DNA from: Acanthochlamys bracteata
Taxonomy: Eukaryota; Streptophyta; Magnoliopsida; Pandanales; Velloziaceae
Assembly (NCBI GenBank): GCA_019914995.1
Contig: CM034126.1
Span: 4,283,001 to 4,347,000, forward strand
Reading direction: 5' to 3'
Length of the DNA: 64,000 bases
The notes under the pieces were generated by a model. That model was not told the origin of the DNA. It saw nothing but the letters and a program-made list of their open reading frames with translations, and made no database searches. This document shows, in pieces, positions 54,007 through 64,000 of this stretch (its first letter is position 1; each line of letters opens with the position of its first letter). The translations under genes were made by a program, and so were the position numbers.

Positions 54007-55205
54007 TGTATTTGGTAATAGTTTTGGACCAGCTTGGATAATCCGGTGAGCTGCAGTTGCTGATTGAACCAGTTGGTATGAGCTCTGTACTGCAATGTAA
54101 ATATAGCTTGGTGGTCTGGATGAGACGGTAAACAAAGAAGCAGTTGCGAAGAGAGTTTCTTTGTGATTATTGCAACATGAGCTGCGCTTGAAGTATTGTA
54201 GCTTGATGAATTGTCAGTTACACTTCTATAGGAGCCCTATACTAGTTTTAACTGGGGATAAGGTTAGAATTGTCGAGATCATACTTCTCAATTATATCAC
54301 TCACTGTGAAGCCAGAGGATAAGAGATTCTGGACATTCTTGTGTTCTATCATGCAGCAAACGGGAACCCCTTCCAATTGTCTTTTATGCAAACATATGCC
54401 AGTCTTGAATAGTTCAATTGACTATGGACGTATTTCAAATGCACGTAATTTTATTTTTTTTAGTCAAATTTTTTTTTTCGAACAGTTCATATGTTTTAAT
54501 TATATAAATAATTCAGAATTTTATTTTTATATGCAAAATTTTAGTTTTAATTTTTTTATTTATATATTTATTAATATAATTATATTTTTTAATTTTTAAT
54601 ATATTTTAAAAAATTATTGAAATATAAATACTGAATTTTATTTTTTTTTTATTTTTATTTTTTATTTTTACAAAATTTAGTTACGATCATTTGAAACACG
54701 TCTTATATGTAAATTACAGTCTGGTAAAATATTACAAGATTTTGTTCTCGTAGTATCGTAAATCTCCTTTCAGCAACCAGTATGTTTTCTGCTATACTTA
54801 TTCTCTCAAATTCCTGTGTCGACCTCTTAAGAATTTTCATTTTAATGAATCACATGTGTTATCCTTAACATACTTCTCCGTAGTTCTTCCCCTACTGAGT
54901 GCATCCATGCAACTACAGAACACATATAACCTTTAGATACGTGGATATCTATAATACAGCGACCATAAAATTTTCAAATCCCCCTGTTCTCATAACAGAA
55001 ACTAAGATAAAGTTCCAACAGTCTCCGTGCAAAGGCTGAGCATTCAGGAATACCATAACATATAAGCAAAACAGTATATTCAATAAAATTATTTGTTGAA
55101 TACTCTTAAGGTAAACAATTACTCCAGATATCAATGACATTGACTGCATAAATAGATACCACAGCACTCTCTTGAACACATGCCAAGGGTAGTTGTAAGA
55201 AGGAT
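54007..55205. other. Intergenic between convergent WAT1-related and DUF789 genes
   Basis: Contains 3' untranslated sequence of both genes and a decayed MITE at 54426-54702. No gene was recognised. Confidence 0.5.
54426..54702. mobile_element. Decayed Tourist-like MITE, copy A
   Basis: Starts GGACGTATTTCAAATG; the reverse complement of its right end starts GACGTGTTTCAAATG. It aligns along its length with the MITE at 56907-57200, but many C positions of that copy are T here (for example GAATTTTATTTTTATATGC against AACTCCATTTCCACATGC), so it is older and more eroded. No clean target duplication remains. Confidence 0.7.
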
Positions 55206-58200
55206 TTACCAGCCACTCACAGGTCCAATCATATTGGTGAAGTAGTCAAAATCATGATGCTGGACTTCATGTTGCAACAACCAATTTTTTGCACCATTTA
55301 AAAGGGTGCCTATTGTTTCTTGGTCTCCAGCTTCTGGATTTATCCAAAGTGGTCCCTGCAATTTGTAAGTAGCCAGTCCGAAAGGTTGAAACGCGACGGC
55401 TAGGCTTGCTTCCCATGAATACGTCCCTCTCATCCGAGAGGCATTGCTGCATATGCCTCGCTGCACATGCCTAACCACATTAACTGCAGGAAGATTGGAA
55501 CAACTGAATTATAGCTTCCACCGTCAGAAAATGTATGACACTAGGCATCCTGATCTAGTTGTTATATTAACATCATGTGCGTCGATAACAACTAAGAGAA
55601 ACATCATATAGATAGCACCAATTATAAAGCATAACCAAAGAAATGACTTTTATATACAGAGCATACACAGATTTCTGAAGAAAGAAAAGGTTAGCAATGA
55701 GCTAACAGCAAAATCCAGGAGGTGTAACAGCTACTAAATATAGCCAACAGCCTAAGCAATTATCCAGAGTTATGCTGACTAAGCTGATACTGGTTATTGG
55801 ATAAATAATTGTCTATCAAGAATGTAAATCTTGCATCTACATGATGAGCTTGACCATAAAGAAACTTGATTGCAGCAAACAAAGTAAGCATTACTTCTAT
55901 ATATCAATCATGAGAATCTTCTCCAATTAACTAGAATGAGTAGATTACTCCTCATGACTTCTCCAGTACAATCAATTAGGTCACACTCCAATATTGCAGA
56001 GCCACAACCAAACCACCTGACCAGTTAACAACTTAACAGTGACCCCTAGATTCTGAAAGGCTATAATCAATTTTTCCCAAAAAACATGAAATCTGGACAT
56101 ATCATGGTTTTATGTCTACTAGAGGACCATAAGCAATGCTTTTGATTTTGGAGAACAACATGATAAATTAACATTAACCGCATGCTTCGACCATAGAGAA
56201 AACCAATGACAACATTTACTTTAATTACCAATTTTGTTTCAACAAGGAAGACAAATCGCATAACTAGCATGGTGTAAAACTATGTTAGAACTACCACTGA
56301 AGTTCAAAACAGAAGATAGTGTGACATTTAAAACATATAGCTACAAATATAATGTTCTTATCAGAACAAAATTTGTTGACCATCAGTCACTGATTGTCAT
56401 CATAAAAACTCATTAGTACACTTCACTCCATGTTCCTTATCATCAAACTAGGATTGAAACCTTGGGCCAATACTTAATGCCAATTACTTTCAAGAAAGTA
56501 ATTACTCGCTGCATAAGAACTATCTGGCATACAAATGAATATTTCGTATAGGATTACACGTTTAAGGATATGGGATGTCATCAGGACGAAATGTGAGTGG
56601 GATAGGGGAGTGATTGTTAATCAACTTCCTCCAAGCACTTATAACCTGATAAAGAAATAGACTAGTTCTTAACAAGTGTGTTTTAGGAAATGCAACTAAA
56701 TAGTAGTTGTGCTCGAAAATTATATCGAAAATTAGTTACAAAGTACATCATGTTAGTCAAACATGCAATTTGATTTGGGGTGCATTGGAAAAAATACACT
56801 TTTCATAATCAAAAAGTGCTTTATTTGATTTGCCATAAAAGTGCTTTAACTTGGTAGGTTTTACTCTAAAAGCGCTTCTAATAGAAATCAGACTATTAGT
56901 GGCTTAGGGCGTGTTTCAAACGCCCGTAACTCTACTTTCTCCCGCCAGATTTTGAGTTCCAAACAGTTCATATGTTTCAATTACACAAGAAACTCAAAAC
57001 TCCATTTCCACATGCGGAATTTCAGTTAACTTTTTTATTTGCACACTTTCCAATACAATTATATTTTTCAATTTTCAACACACTTCCAAAAGCTATTGAA
57101 ATACAAATACTGAACTCCACTTCCACTTTATTTTTCAAAAAACTCTATTTTTAACTTTTCACTTTCACGAAACTTAGTTACGGACATTTGAAACACGCCC
57201 TTAGAAGAGAAGAGCTTTTGCAAACAAAAATTGTATGAATGGTGTTAATAATTTAAAGAACAAAACTTTTAAAACATTAAAAAAAAATTTTAAAATAACA
57301 AGTTTCATTAGTGAACATGGAAACAAAATTTTGAAAGGCACTTTTTATTAGTAAAGGTGCTTTAAGATAAACTGTGCAATCAGTAAAAACTCTTTTATGA
57401 AATAATTTTCACAGAGCACTTTCTATAAAGTGCTTTTAAACAAAAAAAACACTACAACAAACAATGACTTAAAACACCAAAAAGAAGGCAAATGCGTAGA
57501 AACCATAGGTACATATCAGTATATAACTGATGTTGCATATCTTATGATACTTAGACTATGTCATGCAATTACAAAACAAATTTTATATGTCCAAATTTCA
57601 CAAAATTGCAGAACCATAAACCATTTGTGGGGCTATATTCTACAACTCCAACAGTCCAACCCTTTATATACGTATTATGTTGATCCTTTTAGGTTTACTA
57701 TCATTGGTGCTGTACGTGTTACTCTCTCAACTGTAATGCCACCCTTTTGGTCTTATTATCGTCTTCCAACATTTAATTAACAAATTTATTGGCTTGTAAT
57801 TCCAACTTGAGCTATTGTTTTCTTTCCAATTTTGATTTAATTATTAAATCCTCATAAACATTAGAGTTTTGTATAATTACTGCAATTGATATGGGCGTAC
57901 CTCAAACTTCTATCCTCAATTTTATTATTTTCAATTTTCTATATTAGACATAGCTGCTAGCATATATGGTACTATCTATTAATGACCGACAACTTTATAT
58001 CTTGATATGGTAAGTCAAGTTTTGCAAAAAGGAATCCATTCATTTTTGGTCAGGTGGAGTTGAGACCTACATTAAACTGGTCCAAACTGTGCAAGTTCAT
58101 GGAAGCCCTCCTCTTGTTGAGAGGGATAGAAGGTAGTCTAAAAAACTTAGTCAGATATTTTGAGTTTCTTTATCATTGACTTGAGTAAGAATATTTTTAT

Positions 58201-61200
58201 AATAGAGCACTATGACATGAAAGAAGACATGTAGCTAACTTAGTAGGGCAAAAGCTTACTTGCTTTTAATTCCTAGTTGCTATTAATTGAAACATCCTAT
58301 TGAACACATTTCATAGTTGACATCTAAGATGTCTTTATGGTTGTAGCATCTCATATTTTGCAATCTTTATTGGTATAATAATTCCAAGTCCAAATTTGTA
58401 TTGCTTAAGCAACTTTTAACCTATCACAATGATGTTGACGAGTTAGTGGATGTTTGGCTAAGCATATATCTCCTTTTCATTCCAACTTTTATCTCATGTT
58501 TCTCAATAAAGTTTTTAAAATATTTTATAAAATTAAAAAAAATTTTAAGGTACAGAAAATTCTACGTCGTGAGATTTTATTATTGTTTTTTTTTAATGTC
58601 AAAAAAGTATGGCTTCTTTTTTAAAAATTTCCAAAATACATTTTTTTTAAGAAAAGCTCATTTTCAATAAGCACTCCAAACATCTAGAAGGAAGGTTTTA
58701 GTTTGCTTACCATCTTCAGTAACTATAAACACATGAGCAGTTGAACAATTACTAAGACTTCTACTAATCTAGCAATCTCTAGTGTCTTGCAGTCTCACTT
58801 ATACTTCGGTTCTTAGTCATTAACACACTTCAACTGTCTCGTGATTTGTTGTGAACTTTTTTTATGTTTTCATTTAGAGCTTACTCATTTATAGCTTTTA
58901 TCTCTCATAAGGTACGAGAAGCATCTCCTAAGCATACATGTACTTGAAGTGCGTAAGAGATAAAATACTTGCATAATACACACTACTATTTTACAGATAT
59001 TTCTAAAGACATGCTTCCAAAGTTTGGTTCTGTTTTTTGTGTAAATAGAACGATATTTACCTTTGCAAGTGATAGATAATTTATCTGTAACTAGTTTTCT
59101 ATACTTCAATATTGTAAATTTATCTTGCATTACTATTGGTGTTTTATCATCGTATTATTTCAAAAATAACCACGTCAACCTTTAATTATTTTCTCTTCAA
59201 CAATTCTTATGTGATGTAGGGAGTTAATTTTACTTTATAATTACTATAATTATATTCAAAATCATTTCAAAAGAGATTTTAAGAGAAAATTAGAAGTTAG
59301 ATTCCTTCTTTATTTCTTTTAAGGTTAAGGCTTACTTGCTAATTATGCTTGTATTGATATACATTTAGTAGAGTTGAATAGGTTTTCTTTTTCTTCTCAT
59401 CTTCATATTCGTTCTACTTCTTCCTTCATGTAAAAATCATATACTACTAGAATGGAAAATATGGCCAAAAAGTGCAAAAAATTCAACCAACAACATAGAA
59501 TTCGGTAATAATAACCTTCATAAGAAGATTTTTAATCCTAAACAACATCAAACCCAAACGCAGACGTCATTGCATACTATTCTCTAAATATTGCTCATTT
59601 CAAAGATTGGATAGCGAAATCTACTGTTAATCCCATTCCAGATACGAGTTTCACGTAGAAGATGCTAAACAAATTTTAAAGAAGAAGCACAAATGTTTTC
59701 ATCGTCTATAGAGCAATTTGTGAAGCTTGGTATTGATGAATTTTAAGGGTTGTCACATCCCAAGTAATTTCCTCATTGGATTTAGTTGTGAAGCATTTTC
59801 CAACTAGCAATAGCTTCGGGAAGGACATGGCATCCAATTTGAGATTGCAAAGCTTCGGCATTTTGTAGTGGCTTTGAAAAGTGTGTATTCAACATGTAGG
59901 TCGTATTTTTCAAACTTGGTAAGAAGTTAAAACACTCTTTTTTGTCAATAACTCCTCTTAAGATAAGAAAAAAGCTTCAAATGCAACTCTCAAGTTACAA
60001 TAGGATTCGGAAAGGTGGAATCTTATACTCCAAATTTTCATGAGTTCACATGGAGAACAAGATTGGTTCAGTGATTACCATCACAAAAAGGCTTGTTACC
60101 ACACTACACCAATAAGGGATCCAAGACAACTTACTGGGAATTCAGAACTAGTGCATTGAGGAATTATACCATAATGCATTAGATGCCGAAGAACTATTAA
60201 TATGTTGATTTTGTGGGTGGCGTTGTGCTTCTACAACTAGTTATATGTAAAGTCAAAGAATCGGCTAATTAAGTGTCCAAAAAAATTAGAGGTGAATTAA
60301 TTTAAATATTGATTAACAGGATGGTTTCAGCGGCAATCACTTGTGACTACTCAAAAGTAAGAGCTTAACTAGACTGCACAACTAGAAGAAGAAAAAGATA
60401 TTCCAGCAGTTGAGGATGAAGGAGAAGAGGATGTCGATTCAAAGCCTATTGATGGACTTATCTATTAGCCTTTTAGGATTTTAGGGTCTCATCCAGTGCG
60501 TCCATTAAAGCAAAGGCAGGCTTCACGCAACAAAAGTGAGTAGTTTAGAGAATTATTCCTATTATTATTATAAAATATTTTTTTAACAGTAATTTAAGGA
60601 GAAAATAAGAGTTATATTCCTTACTTATTTCCTTGTAGGTTAGAATTTTGTGCTATTTATACTTTCTATGATTATGTATTACTGGAGTCGAACTTTGCAA
60701 TAAAAGTTGGGTTTATTATCTCTCTTCTTATTGTTTTTTCTACTTCTTCCTTCATGAATATGTCATAATTCTTATATAATTTTATCCAAAAAAGGTCCCA
60801 TTCGATTGTCATATTTAGTTTCTTCAGCTTGAAGACCATAATCTCATATATTATATGGTCGATGACATCCAACCCAATGGATTAATCTAAAAAATAACAC
60901 CCACCATATTTCTTCCAAGCATTTTGTTTTATACTAGTAGTACGCAAACACTTCTGAAAGATATCGTTTTTTCCAATTTCGTTATCTATCCATCTACCTC
61001 TAGTTTACTTATAGTTCGGCTTCTATTTTAGTTGTTGCTGTTTCAATATATTGGGTCGAACTTCAAATTTTTATGGTCCAAAGTGTGCACATCCTGGATT
61101 TAAGCAGTGACGAAGATAGATGATTATAGTGATAAGTGCACAAGTTTGTAGTATTTATATTTACTGGACTATTTTTGTTTCTGCTATCCTATAAAAAACG

Positions 61201-64000
61201 TGATCTATCTTTTGTAACTTGCAGCACTATAAATATATGATGGAACTATTTTACCTTTTTATCCTAAAGATGTCTCCCCAATGTTAAGATGTCTTTCTAA
61301 AGAAAAGGAAATCATTTTCGAATGTTTTCTAATTTGCACATGCAAGTGTATATCACAGAGAGATGTTACGTCTTGCAAGGATCTACCAATGAAGCTATAC
61401 CCAAAACTATTTCAAATCTTAACAATATCTATCAAATACAACATGTAATTTTCAACAGTTAACTTAGGATTCTAACACCTTGAGTTTGTGGGTGGTTGTC
61501 TAGATAATAGTGCATATCATCAAATAAACATAGTTGTATTTTGGTAATTTAGGAGATATTTCAAATTAGTTTCTAAATAAGCCTTATCTAAATTCATAAA
61601 TCTCTATATGAGAGCTATGCTTAATATATTACACTTGAGAAAATAAGCATTTCCCTTTACCATATTTATGAGTAGAACCCACGTAGTGGGAAGAGACTTA
61701 ATTATTGATGACTCTACTTTTTTCTTACATACTGTTTTATTGACATCTGTCGGAACACAAACTCGTGCCCTTGGCACCACTTACTCTACCATTATGGAAT
61801 CCATTATCTGTCTAGGAACAATTCTTGACACTTCTTTCCATTTATGATATGGCTATCGAAGTCAAATGACATTAAAGTTTTCTATTCTTAGAACTTTCCT
61901 CAAAACCTCCTCATATTGAAGGACATAGACATAGTCTTTGTTGGACAGATACGAAGCTGAGATAGATAAAATACCACATTGTGGGAAGACTTAAATATAG
62001 TAACCAAAAGTACTAAAGAATTTTAGTTTCCTAGCATGAACAAAATATACAAACAAGACATGTTTACATATCTCAAACAAGCACTTTCCAGCCTGCATAC
62101 ATGCTTGATAGTACTTGTTACAATGGGATAACTATAACCAGAAATGAACATATGACTTACCTTACAAGAACCACAAGCACAGTCAGAGACAACAAACACA
62201 GCAACTTAAATGAAACAATATTAAAATATCTAAAAAGGTAGTATAATGGTCAAAAATATTGTAGTATTATGTATACATAATCATCCTTTTAGCATGCTTT
62301 GCAAGAACAAATACACATTTTGCCAGGAACAGATAACGTTAGTAATCACTTAGTGAGTACCAAGAAATAAAGCAGGTTAAAAAGACTCAGGCTAATTTCA
62401 CCACGTAATACAATCTATCAATTTCCAAAAGAAGGTGACAATATCATGTTATGAAAGTTAATTCCTATTGTATCTTCCTTAAGTCTAAATTATATTCAAC
62501 ATCTTACTCTGCTTCACAAAACTGAAACCTACTTAAAAAATGTCAGAAATTGACAGGCATATATACAAGGCAAATCACATGGTCGAAGAATAAGATATAT
62601 CTTGAGTGTAATAGTCACATGGTGCTGCTTAAGAATAGTGACACCTGTGTATAAAAGGGAAAGAAGTTAAACTTTGGTATCATGTGACAGCACCAAATAA
62701 AATGTATTGTCCGCCAATACTTTAGTAGTTTGTTATTTACTTATTAGCAGTAAAACCAGACTTAGTAAGACGTCTTGTTTGCCATTTAGCTGAACAAAGA
62801 GACATGCCAAAAACTTTTCCTACAAAGTGACCGACACAAGGGAAAACGATTTAAAAAGACGCATCAAGACCCACAACCAAAATATCAAGTCATGATGCAT
62901 TATTTCTGTGCCACAAGAACATTGCTATCATGTACTCTCTTTATTTAGAAAGTGAAAATACACTGATCAAACATTCTTGTTAGCCAGATTACTTATCTCT
63001 GATATAAAAATAGTTACTTAAATTGCATTAAGATGCTAAAATTAAATGTCATACTGGTAAGAGATCCCTTTGGATTCTAGTGCAGTACGCCACATACCTA
63101 GAGAGTATGATGACAAGGCGTGGTAGGTAAGAAAGCATGCAGAGAGCTCTTTGATGCTTACTCTGGTTGGAATCGTATAAATAGGAGACCTAAGTATAGC
63201 AAGGAAGCGAAGGTAATGTAAGAGCATGTTTAAGAAAATGCAATCTCAAACTCATTAATTGTAACTTGCACTCAATAAATTCTCATACACTTATGGAGAA
63301 TTCTGTAAGCAAGGTAAACAAGTGTACCAGTAAATTGACATCCAACTGGCAGGAGAAAGGTCGACATTCTTTAAAGTTGTTATGCCAGGATTTTCTTGAG
63401 ATAGTTCATCCACCTAGTAAAAGATGTATGTAAATTTCATTATAAGATCGGGTATCATTTGTTTCAAAAGCAAATAAGAACAGGAATCAATTTGGATGTA
63501 CTCATAAAAGATCTATCACTTGCTGTTTAATAGAACTAATAATAATAATAGTAATTATTATTATTAATTAATAATAATATAATTATTATTATTATAATTA
63601 TATTATTATTATAGTAAATAAGAGTAGGACACAAGTTGTACCGTATTTAACAGCGGTAATCGTCCATACGGGGAAGACGTCTCAAAATACTGAAAGTACA
63701 AGTGATTAATTCCACTTCGGGAGTTCTGAGATCCCTCATACTCATCGCCACATCCATTAGTCATGGTCTCCCAAGACCTAACGGGCTTCTCATTCTCACT
63801 TTCTTTTCTCCATGAACCATTCTTGTTGCTGTCAATCCCCATCGTACTGCAGCAACATAAATGAAAGATTAGTTACAGTACAATGACTAGAGTCTTAAAG
63901 GGACTGCATGGCGTAATGCAACTCTGCCAAACCTGTAAGTATTACGAGGGCTTCTGGTGAATATTTGGATGGCAGAGAGGTAAGGTGCATAGTATTGAGT
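55206..64000 (-). CDS. DUF789 family protein, partial (5' end beyond window)
   Basis: Five exons are placed: >64000-63933, 63846-63642, 63413-63328, 63189-63098 and 55483-55206. Phases match at every junction, including the last one across a 7.6-kb intron. Family landmarks in order are TQYYAPYLSAIQIF, NHLYFQYFETSSPYGRLPL, LKNVDLSPASWMSIYWSPIY, TIPTRVSIKELSACFLTYHA, then in the last exon FQPFGLATYKLQGPLW and NWLLQHEVQHHDFDYFTN before a TAA at 55206. In typical DUF789 proteins the middle block reads SWISVAWYPIYRIPTG, so the Ala-Trp part is altered here. Function is unknown. The missing N-terminal part should lie just right of the window. A possible alternative last exon lies at 56645-56562. Confidence 0.82.
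56562..56645 (-). other. Exon-like segment in the large DUF789 intron (possible alternative terminal exon)
   Basis: A good acceptor (TTTCTTTATCAG) is followed by an open stretch. Entered in the phase left by the preceding DUF789 exon it adds about eight codons and stops, truncating the protein. In phase 0 it reads VISAWRKLINNH, then LTFRPDDIPYP and a stop, which looks like a natural C-terminus of an unidentified protein. Either reading is tentative. Confidence 0.3.
56765..57445. mobile_element. Older inverted-repeat element interrupted by a MITE
   Basis: On both sides of the MITE at 56907-57200 are arms rich in AAAGTGCTTT / AAAGCACTTT in opposite orientation (for example AAAAGTGCTTTATTTG at about 56813 and CACTTTCTATAAAGTGCTTTT near 57418). 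This suggests an older foldback element into which the MITE inserted. The ends are not precisely defined. Confidence 0.4.
56907..57200. mobile_element. Tourist-like MITE, copy B, with TTA target duplication
   Basis: A 294-bp element with terminal inverted repeats of about 24 bp and two mismatches, both starting GGGCGTGTTTCAAA. It is flanked by TTA at 56904-56906 and 57201-57203. The 3-bp TTA duplication is typical of PIF/Harbinger MITEs. It is non-coding and lies in the large DUF789 intron. Confidence 0.88.
57201..63097. other. Remainder of the large DUF789 intron
   Basis: About 5.9 kb without a supported gene. A CACTA-like terminus (CACTACAACAAACAATGAC) begins at 57450 and a small inverted-repeat element lies at 58440-58690. 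A stretch at about 59460-60560 has the look of old coding sequence broken by stops, but no family could be named. The ORF at 57430-57780 has no recognised motif. Confidence 0.45.
58440..58690. mobile_element. MITE-like inverted-repeat element
   Basis: Left end GTGGATGTTTGGCTAAGC and reverse complement of the right end TAGATGTTTGGAGTGCTTA share the core GATGTTTGG, with an AT-rich 230-bp interior containing AAGCTC/AAGTATGGCTTC motifs. This is the pattern of hAT-type MITEs. No clear target duplication was found. Confidence 0.5.
63538..63614. repeat. AAT/ATT trinucleotide microsatellite
   Basis: About 75 bp made almost only of AAT and ATT units in both orientations, able to fold back on itself. 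It lies in the DUF789 intron between the exons at 63642 and 63413. Confidence 0.93.

Noticed and set aside
57430-57780. 116-codon plus-strand ORF
   Set aside because: No motif, in an intron beside transposon ends, and with biased low-complexity composition; likely chance.
59460-60560. Stretch considered as a decayed transposase or polymerase gene
   Set aside because: Conceptual translation gives short pieces without any recognisable domain; reported only as unidentified intron content.

Overview
The window looks like nuclear DNA of a flowering plant, most likely a eudicot. The genes are split by AT-rich GT-AG introns, intergenic DNA is AT-rich, and the predicted proteins are plant families (a TIC110-type import protein, DUF639, DUF789, UPF0426, a root-cap family protein, a plastid WAT1-related transporter, an NDR1/HIN1-like protein). 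Non-coding DNA carries small inverted-repeat transposons, a solo LTR and a Ty3/gypsy element. The species cannot be named from the sequence. Exon borders were derived by hand from splice signals and reading phase. Family names come from remembered similarity, not a database search.

Layout. 1-608 (-): NDR1/HIN1-like protein, cut by the left edge. 2765-8463 (-): ten-exon zinc alcohol dehydrogenase-like gene whose intron 2 holds an antisense HSP20 copy. 8464-14235: no firm gene, only a weak spliced small ORF and a GC-rich island. 14236-14795 (-): small plastid UPF0426-like protein. 15637-18236 (-): decayed mitochondrial carrier gene. 18741-24613 (-): DUF639 protein, ten exons. 25868-36079 (-): TIC110. 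37169-38420 (-): secreted root-cap family protein.

39663-43060 (+) is a dead receptor-like kinase gene split by a 2.5-kb solo LTR with a perfect 5-bp target duplication. 43413-49080 (+) is a complete but degenerate Ty3/gypsy element with two LTRs and its own 5-bp target duplication. It sits just upstream of the N-terminal remnant of a seed-type tonoplast aquaporin (49244-49393). 50162-54006 (+) is an intact seven-exon plastid WAT1-related transporter. 55206-64000 (-) is a DUF789 gene with a 7.6-kb transposon-filled intron, cut by the right edge.

Nothing suggests that neighbouring genes work as one pathway; this is an ordinary gene neighbourhood. Three products (UPF0426, TIC110, the WAT1-related protein) are expected in plastids. 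The most unusual signals are a set of four tandem hairpins inside the solo LTR whose stems change in a compensatory way, two dead genes whose decay can be read in detail, the antisense HSP20 retrocopy, and a repeated family of long foldback elements around and inside TIC110.
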